This document shows, in pieces, positions 17,125-27,802 of a DNA stretch of 27,802 bases (the first letter of the stretch is position 1; each line of letters opens with the position of its first letter). The DNA is taken from assembly GCA_031261265.1 (NCBI GenBank), contig JAISKI010000009.1, positions 1 to 27,802 of the forward strand. Direction: 5' to 3'. The notes beneath the pieces were generated by a model, which did no database searches, was not told where the DNA came from, and saw only the letters and a program-made list of their open reading frames with translations. Both the position numbers and the translations under genes were made by a program. Source of the stretch: Candidatus Peribacteria bacterium (GTDB taxonomy: Bacteria; Patescibacteria; JAEDAM01; Absconditabacterales; Absconditicoccaceae).

Positions 17125-17793
17125 TTAAATCATATCTATAATTTCTATTTCTTTATTCACAAACTGAAAAAGTCTAGCTGGTCTATATTGATTTCCGCGT
17201 TCTTTTTCTCCTGTTTCTTTTACTATTCCCAGTTTATCAATTTTTTTTCTGAAATTTCTTACATCAAATTTTTGTTCAAAAACGGTTTCATATACTTTTT
17301 GTAATTGAGAAAGAGTAAATTTTGTAGGGAGAATATATTGTGCTACATTGGTATATTCTAATTTCCATTTTAATCTTTTTTCTGCGTAGGAAATGATTTT
17401 TTTATGGTCGAATCCTAATTTTGGTAATTTCTCCACGGGGAAAAATTTTGCTTCACTGGTATAAGATCCTGCTTTTACTATTACGTTTTCTCTGGTCACT
17501 AATGCCATATACGCTACTGAAATTACTCTTCCTCTGGGATCTCTTTTTGGGTCAGAAAAGGTGTAGAGTTGTTCCAAATAGATGTTTTTTACACTGGTTT
17601 TTTCTTCCAATTCTCTGTAAGCTGCTTTTTCTAGATTCTCCTCTTCCAATACAAATCCTCCAGGAATTGTCCAGCTATCTTTGAACGGTTCTATCTCTCT
17701 TTTTACTAAGAGGACATGGAGTTTATCATTGATTATCGTAAAAATTACATTATCTACCGTGATAAGAATGTTTTGTTTGATTGTCTGAGACAT
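17125..17793 (-). CDS. NUDIX hydrolase with C-terminal winged helix (NrtR-like)
   Basis: The 222-residue protein has a NUDIX domain in the first two-thirds, with the NUDIX box G46-x5-E52-x7-R60-E61-L62-E63-E64. The C-terminal part (about 150-222) is basic and helical, TLSQLQKVYETVFEQKFDVRNFRKKI, as in the winged-helix DNA-binding domain of the NrtR family of NAD-metabolism regulators. It could be an ADP-ribose-type pyrophosphatase, a regulator, or both. The Gly that usually follows the box Glu pair is replaced (EEKT), so catalysis is uncertain. No TGA is used. It is convergent with the 16617 gene. Confidence 0.83.
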   Translation of the reverse strand: MSQTIKQNILITVDNVIFTIINDKLHVLLVKREIEPFKDSWTIPGGFVLEEENLEKAAYRELEEKTSVKNIYLEQLYTFSDPKRDPRGRVISVAYMALVTRENVIVKAGSYTSEAKFFPVEKLPKLGFDHKKIISYAEKRLKWKLEYTNVAQYILPTKFTLSQLQKVYETVFEQKFDVRNFRKKIDKLGIVKETGEKERGNQYRPARLFQFVNKEIEIIDMI

Positions 17794-17961
17794 TTTTGGA
17801 AAAAGAAAATAAAAATCTGACTTTTTTTTGGACTCTCTATCTGATATAGTAGTATTTTTGTTTTGAGATTCAAGGAGAATATTCAGATTTTTTTATTGTT
17901 GTCTGAAAAACTTTGTGTTCTAGGCAATTTTGTGGTTAAAGAAAAAAAACTCTTCAAAAAG

Positions 17962-17990
17962 TTGACAAATTTCTTTTTTTCGTGTATAAT
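17962..17990 (+). promoter_or_regulatory. consensus promoter of the M23 peptidase gene
   Basis: TTGACA (17962-17967), exactly 17 bp, TATAAT (17985-17990): the best promoter in the window. Transcription would start about 29 nt before ATG 18026. Confidence 0.8.
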
Positions 17991-18025
17991 ATGTGTAGAA
18001 TATTTTACATTTTGCATCTATTACC

Positions 18026-19396
18026 ATGGGAAATCGCTGGAACGCATACGAAACAATGCATAACAAGTTTAATGAGGCTTTGGGAAAGAGAATTATTTCT
18101 CATAACCATAGAGGAAGAAGAGTCGAAAAGCTCTATCATATAGCTCATCATTTTTCTAATGGATGGGTACATTTTGGGGAACTTTGTTTGGCAATGCTTT
18201 TTATGTTTGGATCGTATATGTCTTGAGTTGGGGAGAGTTTGCCCAATAATACGACTTTATCTTATCCGTTGTATTGGGTGTCTACCTTGGATTGTAGGAC
18301 TCAGACTTTTTCTTCTTTATCTGCTGACTGTAAGATAAAATTACCTCTTATTCGTGGAGCGGATTATACCACTTATCAAAATGAAAAAGTGTATACGGAT
18401 ATTTATACGGTGTTGCGAGGAGCTTCTTATACCTATCAATGGGATCAGGCGGTGGGAGCTCACTATGGGACAGATATTGCGACAGCTAAAGGGACTCCCT
18501 TGTATGCGATTGCAGATGGGGAAGTGTATTCTGCAGAATATAATAGTGCCTATGGAAACGTTGTAAAAATAAAGTTTAAATATAAAGGAGAGATTCTCTA
18601 TGCTATTTATGCACACATGAATAGTTATTCTGTAAAAGCGGGAGATATTGTAAAGAAAGGACAACAAGTCTGAGAAGTAGGAAATAGCGGAAATACTAGT
18701 GGAGCATTGTGAGGATATCATGTGCATTTTGAAATAGACAAGGATGCAGGAGGTAGACCAGCATATGCTTTTACTAATTGTACTGAGGTGTCTAAGTGAC
18801 ATTATGAAGTGATTCAGCAGGGATTATGTAGAGTACAACTCTTTCAATATACTAAAGATCCTATTGCATTATTGGAGGGTGCGAAAGCAGGATATCCAAC
18901 TGATACGTCAGCAGAGACTCCTTCTCATCCTGTAGCACCAGAAAAACCTGTGGAGCCAGACACTCCTACACCAACTCCTCCTGCACCAGAAGAAACTTCT
19001 CCTAGTCAGCCCCTTCCTCCAGCTAAAGAAGAGAGTGTAGGAGGACAACTGGATTTAGACTTTAGTAAGGTGGATTTAGTGGGAAAGGAATTCTTGAATA
19101 AGTGGGATATTGTGATTGAGAAAAACTTTGGAGACTCTGTTTCTCTTGATGATAATTTAAAATTTACGGTGACGATAAAAAATAAAATCACGGGAGAATT
19201 CTTTCATGGAACCCTTAATCAACCCCTCTTGGTAATAGCAAATAATACGAATGTTTCCCTCAATCCTGTATCTACAGTATTAATTTCCCGTGGGCAGGCT
19301 GAGATTACTATCACTCCAAAAAAACAGGGAAATACCTATCTTGCATTGAATTTATGAACAGCAAAGATTGGTAGCGTGATTGTTTCTATTAAATAG
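18026..19396 (+). CDS. M23 (LytM-type) peptidase, membrane-anchored, with Pro-rich linker
   Basis: The 456-residue protein has a hydrophobic segment at about 50-65 that would act as a signal anchor, exporting the rest. The M23 endopeptidase domain shows H146-x3-D150 (HYGTD), IADGEVYSAEYNSAYGN, YAHMNSY, GNSGNTSG and HVHFEI (H232, H234), the full zinc set. M23 enzymes cut peptidoglycan cross-bridges. A Pro/Glu/Thr-rich linker (about 295-335) leads to a C-terminal beta-sandwich-like domain (VTIKNKITGEF, NTNVSLNPVSTVLISRGQAEITI). Five TGA codons are read as Gly, two of them near the active site. Cell-wall remodelling next to the giant surface protein is a plausible role. Confidence 0.87.
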
Positions 19397-19426
19397 TGGC
19401 AAGTGGCAAGATTGATGTCAAAATTG

Positions 19427-19458
19427 AAAGCAGGAGCTTTGATGCTGTCTGCTTTTTC
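19427..19458 (+). terminator. intrinsic terminator after the M23 gene
   Basis: AAAGCAG (19427-19433) pairs with CTGCTTT (19449-19455), followed by further T's. Confidence 0.55.
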
Positions 19459-19570
19459 TTTCTTTATTTTTTTTGATCCTTTGTCGATGTTTGTCTAGGT
19501 GAGAAGTGATAAAAAAACCTGAAATTCACTTGAAAAAAGTATTGTTTTTTGTATTGTGAATGAGAACTAT

Positions 19571-19600
19571 TTGTTATCGTTTTATTTGATAGATTATAAT
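19571..19600 (+). promoter_or_regulatory. promoter of the giant surface-protein gene, leaderless arrangement
   Basis: TTGTTA (19571-19576), 18 bp, consensus TATAAT (19595-19600), then 7 bases to ATG 19608. Confidence 0.6.
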
Positions 19601-19607
19601 ATCATTG

Positions 19608-22600
19608 ATGAAATTCCGTCTAAATTGGAATCTTATTCTGTGTGTGTTGGTGAGTATGACGGTATTCATTAGCTTTTTCAATGATGAAAAAGAGGTTGTT
19701 TTCTTTTGAGAAACTGAAGAAGTAATTGAAAATGAGTTGGATTCTTCTGCTGATATTTCTTGAGATTCAGAGAGTATGGAAATAGGAACAGAAACAGAAA
19801 GCTGAACGGAAGTTGAAGTATGAACGGAAAATGAAATAGGAACAGGGGAAGATACGTGAAGCGAAATAGGAACAGGAACAGAAAACTGAACGGGAACGAT
19901 GCCTTGAACAGGAGAAGAAATAGGAACAGGAACAACATCTTGAACGGGATCTGAAAGTTGAAGTGGAACAGAGTCGGGAAATGAAATAGGAACAGGGGAA
20001 AATACGTGAAGCGAAATAGGAACAGGAACAGAAAATTGAACGGGAGATGAAACAGCAACAGAAGATGAACTCTGATTGGAAATGGGAACTATGGATTTGC
20101 AGATTTTAGCTGCTCCTGATAATACACCTGGTGGAGTCGATACCGCACTTGCCTTCCGAGCGAAAGCAGATGACACTAACTGTGGAGTAGGTAGCAGTTG
20201 TGCTTGGAAAGATAATTCTCCTAATGCAAATGATATAGAAGTAGTGGGAACGGTTAACCTCCAAGCGGCAAATCCTGCTCACAATTTTCAGCCTTATTTT
20301 GCTAGTTTTTCCAATGCTAACTACTTCAAAGATTCTGACTCATCTATTGCTACGAGTACATCTTATTACACCCAAGATAAAACTATCTTTACGGTAGTAC
20401 AGCCTACTACTGCCAGTGCTAACGGACATATTGCAGGAATAGATAATGCAAATACTGATGCTAGATATCCAGGAGTAAGAATATATGGGGGAAAGCAATA
20501 TTTCATTGCAAATACTAATAATAATCAGAGTACAAATGTCGTTCCTGTGAATGCGTCCAGTGTATTAGCATGGAAAACCGATGGAACGCTTGTTACCCAG
20601 AGGATGAATGCAAATGTTACCAGTGCTACGGTGACCAATGGAAATCGTATCAGAGGAAATGAATTTCAAATAGGATACGGAGATAATGGAAATGGTAATT
20701 CCCCCTTCCCAGGAGCTATCCAGGAAGTCATCTGGTATAATACAGCACTTTCAGCGACAGAGATACAAAAAGTTGAATCGTATCTTGCATTGAAATACGG
20801 AGTCAGCTTAACCGCAGGGGACTATCTCGCCTCAGATGGTAGCACCACAATGTGGAATGCTTCTACCGCTGGGGCATACACAAGCGATATTGCAGGTATC
20901 GGGCGTGATGATGCCTCTGCACTCAATCAAAAACAGTCTAAGTCTGCTGATGATATCCTCACAGTCGGACTAGGAAGTATCGCTGTCTCCAATGTTGCAA
21001 ATAACAATACCTTCTCCAATAATTTCTCCTTCCTCTCTCGATCCAGTAATGGTGGAGATTCAGCGTGGACTGTGGACAATGCTCCTACGAGCCGTTGGAT
21101 TTTGAAAAGAACATGGAAAATGCAGGCTACCAATATCATCACACCTACCTTGGCAATCAGAGTCCCTGACTATGTGGCAAATGCTTACACCTTGCCTCCT
21201 AGTGTAAATAATACTATCTATCTCTTACTTGATGATGATGGAGATTTTTCTGCTGGTACGACAGAAATCCCTCTTACTTTGAACGGTGCATATCGAGAAG
21301 GGACGATGAGTTTTGATCCTGCTACTCCTTACCTGACATTTGCTACGGTAAAAAATGGGAATCCTGGATGAGTAAATACGGCACTAGCCTTTCGAGCGAA
21401 AGCAGATGACACCAACTGTGGACTAGGAGAGAGCTGTGCATGGAAAGATAACTCTATACATACCAACCCTGTCGAAGTAGTAGGGACGGTTAACCTGCAA
21501 TTAGCTGACCCAGCTCACAACTTTCAGCCTTATTTTGCTGGTTTTTCTAGTAGTAACTATTTCAAAGATACTGCATCTTCTCTTAATTATTCTACTTCTA
21601 GCCCCTATGCTCAGAATATGGCAATTTTTGCTGTGGTACAGGCTCCCTCTAATGGTTCTGAGGCTGACTGGCGTATCGCAGGAGTAAGTAGTTCAAATAA
21701 TGAGGCAGGATATCCAGGTGTAGGAATGTATGATGGATTTCAAAATTTGGCACGCAATAATACCACCAATGTTAGTCCGACAAGTACAAATGTGGTCCCT
21801 GCTAATGCTTCTAGTGTACTCTCTTGGAATGCAATCGGTACGAGTCTAACCCAGAAAACCAATGCAAAATCCTACACTTCCACCGTAAATAGTGCAAATG
21901 CTGTCAGAGGACCGTACTTTCAGATAGGATATGGAAGTAATGGAAATGGAGGTTCGGCGTTTCTGGGAGATATCCAGGAAATAATCCGATATGATACAGG
22001 ACTCTCCACGACAGAGATACAAAAGATTGAATCCTATTTAGCGTTGAAATACGGAGTGAGTTTAGATCAGACTTCTCCGACTGATTACCTTGCCTCAGAT
22101 GGTACTACCAAAATGCGAGACTCCTGACTTGCAGAGTCCACCTACCTTCATGATATTGCAGGAATCGGGCATGATGATGCCTCTTTGCTCAATCAAAAAC
22201 AGTCTAAGTCTGCTAATGACCTGCTTACTATCGGACTAGGGACGATAGCTACTTCCAATCAGGCAAATGCTAATTCGTTCCCTACGAATAGAGCCTTCCT
22301 TTCACGGTCTAATGATGGCTATGATATGGAATGGACCGCAACTGATGCTCCTACGGGGCGTTGGATTTTAGAAAGAACTCGGAAATTCCAGAATACAAAT
22401 ATAAATACCGCTACCCTTGCAATTAGAGTCCCTGATTATGTGGAAAATGCATTTACTTTACCAGAAGCAGTAAGTACTATCTATGCCCTACTCGATGACG
22501 ATGGAGATTTTTCTGCTGGTACTACGGAAATTCCTCTTACTTTGAATGGTGCATATCGGGAAGGGACAGTCAGTTTTGACTCTGCTACTCCTTACCTTAC

Positions 22601-25600
22601 TTTTGCTACCGCACAAGGAAGTAGCCTTTCCAGTCAAACTCCTGGTGGAGTATCTACTAATTTGGTATTCTGGACAAAATCTGATGACGCAGGATGTGCT
22701 CCTGGTTCTGCTTGTGCAAGTTGGAAAGACAACTCTCCTAATGCAAATCCCATAGAAAAGCAGGGGACAATGACCCTCCAACCAGCAAATGCTGTTCACA
22801 ATTTCCAGCCTTATTTCTCTAATTTTTCCAGTTCCAATTACTTCCGTGATAGTAGTTCCTATGTACCGAGTAATACGAATACTCAGCCACAGAGTGTCTT
22901 TACCATAGTACGTCCGACTCAGACAAACGGTATTGGTCGTATTCTTTCGATGGATAATGGTAGTGTTGACGGTGCTGAACCTGCTTTTGATGTATATCAG
23001 GGCAGACAACACCTTTATAATTATGCTTACAGCTCTTCCTTCTCAAACAGTGTATCAGCAAATAGCTATTTCACCAATCAATCTAATCTGATGACACGGA
23101 GATTGGACACCAATTATATCAACCAAAGACTTAATGGAAGTGGTCAAACGAGCACTGCTGCCTATACTAATAGAGTCACAGGAAGATATCTAAAGATAGG
23201 ATACAGCACCTATTCTGATAGTGCTGGTGCCTTCCCTGGTGATATCTCAGAGGTGATCATCTATGACCAAAACTTATCCGACAATGATACTCAGAAAATT
23301 GAATCCTATCTAGCCCTTAAATACGGAATCAGTTTAGACCAGACTTCACCGAGAGACTACCTTTCCTCGAATGGAACGACCAAAATGCGAGATGCTTCCC
23401 TCGCAGGAAGCTACAAAAATGACATCGCAGGAATTGGGCGTGACTATGCCTCAGCACTCAATCAAAAGCAGTCCACCTCCGCAAACGGAGATATACTGAC
23501 TATCGGACTGGGAGAAATCGCTTCATCTAATCAGGCTAATTCTTCTACTTTTAGTAGCGACCATTCCTTCCTTACTTGGGCACATAATGGAGCTTCCACC
23601 GCTACTTGGTCAGGGGCGAATACGCCTGATACTTATTTCAGCCTTCCGAGAATCTATCAAGTACAAAAAGTCTGAAATGGAATCTCTTCTATCGCTTTAA
23701 AAGCAAGTAATTTACAAGCTACCTGACAAACGGTGTATGCACTCTTAGATGACGACGGAAACTTTACTAATGGAGGGACGAAATCCTTCGCCTTAACACA
23801 AAACGGAGGAGTGCAAGAAACCGTGATAGAAAATTCTGAATTTTTACCCTATTTGACCTTTGCAACTAGGGCACCAGATACGACTCCGCCTGTGGTAAGT
23901 CTGAATGGTTCGGGTACGATGACCCTGTTCCTCGGACAGGAATATGTGGAGCAGGGAGCAACCTGGACAGATAATTATGATGGCACAGGGACAATAGCTA
24001 CCCCTTCCGATGGAGAAGTAGATACGAGTGTTCTTTGAGTTTACACCTTACAATATCGATATGAAGATGAGGCAGGAAATCTGAGTAATATTGCCAGTAG
24101 GACGGTGAATGTCGTGCCAGTACCCGTGATTACAGGAAGTGTATCTTACAATATCACAGGACCCACTAATCAAAATGTTATCGCTACCTTAACCCTCAAT
24201 ATGAGTGGAAGCGTACTTAGCTCGTGATGGGAGATGCTCACTACCACCACCGCCACAAAAACCTATACAAGTAATGTGTTGCTAGAACCCGTACTTTTCC
24301 AAAATGTCCGAGGATATACGGGAGTGGCAATGATAACCATACAGTGAATTGATAAAATTCCACCAGAAGTACCGACCATCAGCATACATACCCTGACCCC
24401 TTACAGTATGACGAAGCCGCAAATCACTTTTTCTACTACCGATAATGTTGAAGTGGAGTACTGCACCTTATCCTATTTCCCTGATAACGGAATTGAGGGT
24501 ACGGTGAGCAGTTCCCCTATTACTATTTCCCCAGCAACCAGTCCTCTCGTACTAGGACAGAATGGCTTGACTGCCTTAGATGCTGACGAAAGCTTTCATA
24601 TCATTACGATTACCTGTTTCGATACCGCTGGAAATAGTGCAACCAATACCATTTCCTTCCCGCCAGTAGTTATATTCACTACACCGACCACGATTAGCAA
24701 TACCTCTATTGAAGATGCCACGGTTAAAATTATCAGTGAAAGAGATTATCCTATCGAAAATATTCTCCTTACAGGAACCATCCCAAATGCTACCTTGAGA
24801 GCCTGCGTTGGAGCGGGTGGAGATACGACTTCCCCTTACGATAGTCCCGTAGTCTGCGAAATTCACACTATCGACCAATCAGGACAACTGATTGTGCAAG
24901 CAAGAGATGCCATCACCCATTGAGTAGGAGAAAATTCTACTAGCTTTATCATTGACCAAATTGCACCCTCAGGTACGATTCTTTCCCCGACGCTCGCGAG
25001 TAATGGGGACATTACAGATACCGTCATTACCATTACCGATACAATTAAAATGCTGAGCAGCGGGGTGAGTATTTCCGGAGCAAGCACGGTGGACTATGCA
25101 GATTTTTCTTGTACTTCTCTCAATGCTACTACGGTGCGTTGTTCCCTAACGATAAAAGAAGGCTGAACCCTGATTGTGGAAGCTACGGATTTTGCAGGAA
25201 ATACGATTACACTCGTGAGAACGGGATATCGTATTGATAAAACAGGTCCTGTACTTACCTTGAAGGGAAGTGGAGAAGAAACACTTAGTGTTTTCACTAC
25301 TTGGACAGATGCTGGGGCGACTTGGACAGATAATTATGACGGCACAGGCACCATCTTTGCCACTAGTGGGAGCGTGAATACGGGAGTAGTAGGAACCTAT
25401 CCTTTGGAATATACCAAATCCGACGCACAGGGAAATACAGGAAATACCGTAGTGAGAACGGTGCATATCATAGATACGACCCCACCTGTTTTGAGCATAA
25501 ATACAGGAACAGATACGGTAGAGGTGTACAGTGGACGAACCGATGCGTGAGCAACTTGGAGTGATAATTACGACGGCACGGGAACGGTGTATGCCTACTC

Positions 25601-26948
25601 AGGAATAGTAGATACGGGAACCGTAGGAAGTTATACGGTTGATTACCGCAAAGTGGACGCAAACGGCAATACAGGATACGCGAGTAGAACGGTGATAGTG
25701 CAAGATAGTTCTATTCCTATCCCAACTATTATCTACGAGCCAACGAGCCCCACAAGTGGGAATGTAGTTGCTTCTATCACCTTCAACAAGTCTGGCGTGA
25801 ATATTACGAATATATGAAGTTTTACCCCCTGTCAAGGGGGTGCGAGCGAAGTGAGCGGGGGGTTGTGTACTTTCACGGATAATTGAAGCTTCACCTTCTA
25901 CTTCACAGATTCTTATGGAAACACAGGAAGCACTACTGCAACCGTAAATCGGATAGATAAAACCCCTCCAATTGCGAATGCAACCTATTTACCAGATACT
26001 CAGACGACAGGTTCAGTGAGTGTTGTACTTACCTTAAATGAATCAGGAACGGTAGTAGGACGAACGAAAGTGAATGCCACTACCTACACAAAAACCTATC
26101 CCGCCAATACCACCGAAACGGTCAGCTTTTTCGACCTTGTTGGAAATACCTGAACGACCAGTATCACCATTTCACGAATTATTCCCATTCCAACTCCAAC
26201 TCCCTCTGCCCCACCAACAACAAGTTGATGAGGAGTAGGAAAAACTCTATCCAAAGATAGCTGCCCAAATGGCGACTTCTCCCCTTCCTATTACGATTGA
26301 ATATGTGGAACGAATCCAACAACAAATGATAAGGTAGGGACAGGGCTTGCCCTGTCCGATAAGGACCCATCAACAAATGCACAAAAGGACAACACAAGCA
26401 GTGTCCCTACAAATAACGAGATAGTATTTGCCTACCAACGAGCAAAAAAAATCTGAATTACGACGATGCCAACCTTTGAAGACGCGAGAATCTCCGACAG
26501 TATCACGAGAGCCGAAATGGCAAAAATGATTTCCGTGTATGCAAATGCCTTCACACCTAACAAGGGGTTGCAACCCCTTGCTGGGCAGGATACCGTGCGA
26601 CCCCTTGCTGAATGTGAAAACTTCACTGACCTCAACCAAACCAACCCAGAATTACAATCACACATCATTCAAGCCTGCGAACTTGGATTGATGGGATACT
26701 ATGCTAACGGAAAAGATACCCAACCAGCTTTCCGTCCTAATGATACAATTACCAGAGCCGAAGTCTGAACGGTTTTATCCAGAATGCTTCGAGGCAACAC
26801 CTATGCAGGAACTGAGGAGCAGTGGTACCAAAAGCACTTGGAAGCGTTGCGTGAAAAAGGCATTATGAAGCTGATTGATACTCCGATGATGCTTGAACTC
26901 AGAGGGAATATGTTTATTATGCTGATGAGAATGATACCTACTCACTAA
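19608..26948 (+). CDS. giant secreted surface protein (2446 aa): three DUF8202/LamG-like repeats, Ig-like repeats, C-terminal SLH-like region
   Basis: Under code 25 the whole span is one frame. It opens with a signal sequence ([18 protein letters not shown]), then a Gly/Thr/Glu-rich linker encoded with about a dozen TGA codons (19700-20070). Three tandem units of about 415 residues follow, starting near 20133, 21369 and 22647. Each has [36 protein letters not shown] and [19 protein letters not shown], typical of lectin-like DUF8202 domains. Next come Ig-like DUF5011-type modules with [18 protein letters not shown] and Y.LEY elements (three copies). The last 170 residues carry SLH-like motifs [18 protein letters not shown] and [12 protein letters not shown]. 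It is likely exported and wall-attached, perhaps for adhesion to host cells. Three palindromic elements are inserted in frame in the C-terminal third. Confidence 0.88.
19831..20045 (+). repeat. 65-bp direct repeat within the Gly/Thr/Glu linker
   Basis: 19831-19895 and 19981-20045 match over 65 bases with two differences (19851 and 19886 against 20001 and 20036). The units encode [17 protein letters not shown] with TGA glycines. Length variation by recombination is expected. Confidence 0.8.
20133..23877 (+). repeat. three tandem coding repeats of about 1.24-1.28 kb
   Basis: Units begin at 20133 (GGA GTC), 21369 (TGA GTA) and 22647 (GGA GTA), each with the same series of motifs from the lectin-like start to PYLTFAT at the end. 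Units 1 and 2 are closest. Unit 3 ends with a diverged copy ([14 protein letters not shown]). The first Gly of the unit is GGA, TGA, GGA in the three copies. Confidence 0.8.
25824..25862. repeat. palindromic element in the giant surface gene
   Basis: ACCCCC (25824-25829) pairs with GGGGGT (25836-25841), followed by GCGAGCGAAGTGAGCGGGGGG. GC-rich in an AT-rich gene and translated in frame ([14 protein letters not shown]). It has the same stem as in tgt (2705-2722). Confidence 0.55.
26334..26357. repeat. palindromic element in the giant surface gene
   Basis: GGACAGGG (26338-26345) pairs with CCCTGTCC (26350-26357) around CTTG. It begins GTAGGGAC, like the element at 4514-4538 read on the minus strand. 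Confidence 0.6.
26561..26580. repeat. perfect 20-bp palindrome in the giant surface gene
   Basis: CAAGGGGTTGCAACCCCTTG is its own reverse complement. A partial echo, ACCCCTTGCTG, follows 30 bases later. It is translated in frame within the SLH-like region ([10 protein letters not shown]). Confidence 0.6.
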
Positions 26949-27056
26949 AAATCTCCGTCACACTTTCCCTCTGGTTCTCGTTCTATTAAAGGTTATCCTG
27001 AAAAATGCCCATTCTTTCTCCGATAAAAAAATTTACTTAGGTACGCAATCAATACG

Positions 27057-27802
27057 ATGAATATCCGACAATACTTTAAAGAAGCACGATGAACGATAAG
27101 AGGAAATTCTTTGAGGTCTTTTTTGAGTATTTTGGGAATTGTCATCGGGATTGTGTCCGTGGTGGTTATGCTCGGAATCGGGAAAGGTGCAGAACAACAG
27201 CTGATGGAAAATCTCGGAGAACTTGCCAAAAACCAACTGCAAGTCTATCAATGATACAACGAAGGAAAACAACTTAATCTGACTACGGATACGGTAGAGT
27301 ATCTCGAAAAAGTCTTTCCCGAACTAACAAATAAAATTACTTACAGTGCCTCTAATTATATGCAGATTTCGATAAAAAATGAACGAGGAGGAAATGAGGG
27401 ACTGAGTTATTATGGAGTACCAAAATCTCGATTTGATAATAATGATAAACAGCTGCTTTATGGCTCTTTTTTCAGCACCTGACAGTATGAAAATCAGGAA
27501 TCCGTGGTTATTCTGAGTGAAGAGTCCTATAAGTATTTTTTCGATACCAAAAATCCGATTGGTGAGAAGGTAGAAATAGGAGGAAAGCTGTTTGCGGTCG
27601 TGGGAGTTGTGAAAGATACCCCTTCGGAATGGCAAGATTGGAAAAACTATGATGCACGAATTCCGTATCCGAGTTTTGCTTCTAGGTTTCCTAATAATGC
27701 CACTTTGGGGGCTTTGACGATGTATCTCGCACCAACGGAGGATAATGCTGTCTGGCAAAAAAGGGTTTCCTATGCCTTGATGAAATTTTACAATATTTCT
27801 CA
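27057..27802 (+). CDS. MacB/FtsX-type ABC transporter permease, 3' truncated by window
   Basis: From ATG 27057 the frame is open to the window end (248 codons visible) with three TGA read as Gly (EARG, YQG, STG). It starts MNIRQYFKEARGTIRGNSLRSFLSILGIVIGI, the classic first membrane segment of MacB-like permeases, then VVVMLGIGKGAEQQ and an extracytoplasmic MacB_PCD-like domain with GVPKSRF, LLYGSFFS and NPIGEKVEIGGKLFAVVGVV. Such permeases work with an ATPase, expected just beyond the window, in mechanotransmission or export. Only 108 bases separate it from the giant surface gene. No clear terminator or promoter is seen between them. Confidence 0.85.

Noticed and set aside
19415..19498. 27-residue hydrophobic frame (MSKLKAGALMLSAF...) after the M23 gene
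   Set aside because: It overlaps the terminator hairpin and has no promoter or ribosome-binding site of its own; it may be chance or a relic of a signal peptide.

Overview
The window comes from a bacterium that reads UGA as glycine (genetic code 25). That points to Candidatus Gracilibacteria or Absconditabacteria (SR1), in the candidate phyla radiation. Most genes are broken by in-frame TGA under the standard code. They become full-length family members when TGA is read as Gly, often at invariant glycines: Walker A G of the AAA+ ATPase (TGA 6947), the middle Gly of the VWA motif DGSGS (codon 521), and Tgt FSLG. Coordinates below assume code 25, so stops are TAA/TAG only. The DNA is AT-rich. 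Many genes have sigma70-like promoters, and several have the -10 box only 6-7 bases before the start codon, which suggests leaderless mRNAs.

Layout. 1-3083: end of an unknown gene, a YigZ/IMPACT protein, two unknown small proteins, and tRNA-guanine transglycosylase (tgt). 3130-8938: a divergent pair made of a VWA protein with an N-terminal HExxH domain (minus) and a MoxR-like AAA+ ATPase (plus). Between them lie a small unannotated minus-strand gene and a possible ncRNA, bracketed by a 33-bp direct repeat. 8773-10603: a diversity-generating retroelement (DGR). The variable repeat (VR) is the 3' end of the AAA+ ATPase gene, the template repeat (TR) lies 223 bp downstream, and the reverse transcriptase follows. 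10741-17793: housekeeping genes (MurE-like ligase, metallo-beta-lactamase-fold protein, two tandem M48 peptidases, adenylate kinase, an unknown gene, a NUDIX regulator) plus a segment resembling 23S rRNA domain I. 18026-27802: cell-surface genes (M23 peptidase, a 2446-residue repeat protein with a C-terminal SLH-like region, and the start of a MacB/FtsX-type permease).

The most interesting system is the DGR. VR and TR align over 163 bp with 24 differences. All 22 outside the extreme 3' end fall on TR adenines, as expected for adenine-directed mutagenic retrohoming. The target is a MoxR-like ATPase carrying a C-terminal C-type-lectin-like domain, beside its likely VWA/metallopeptidase partner. 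The TR itself contains a TGA codon, which is a diversifiable Gly codon only in this genetic code.

A second theme is short GC-rich palindromic elements inserted in frame inside genes (tgt, the VWA gene, the giant surface protein), resembling Rickettsia palindromic elements in behaviour.
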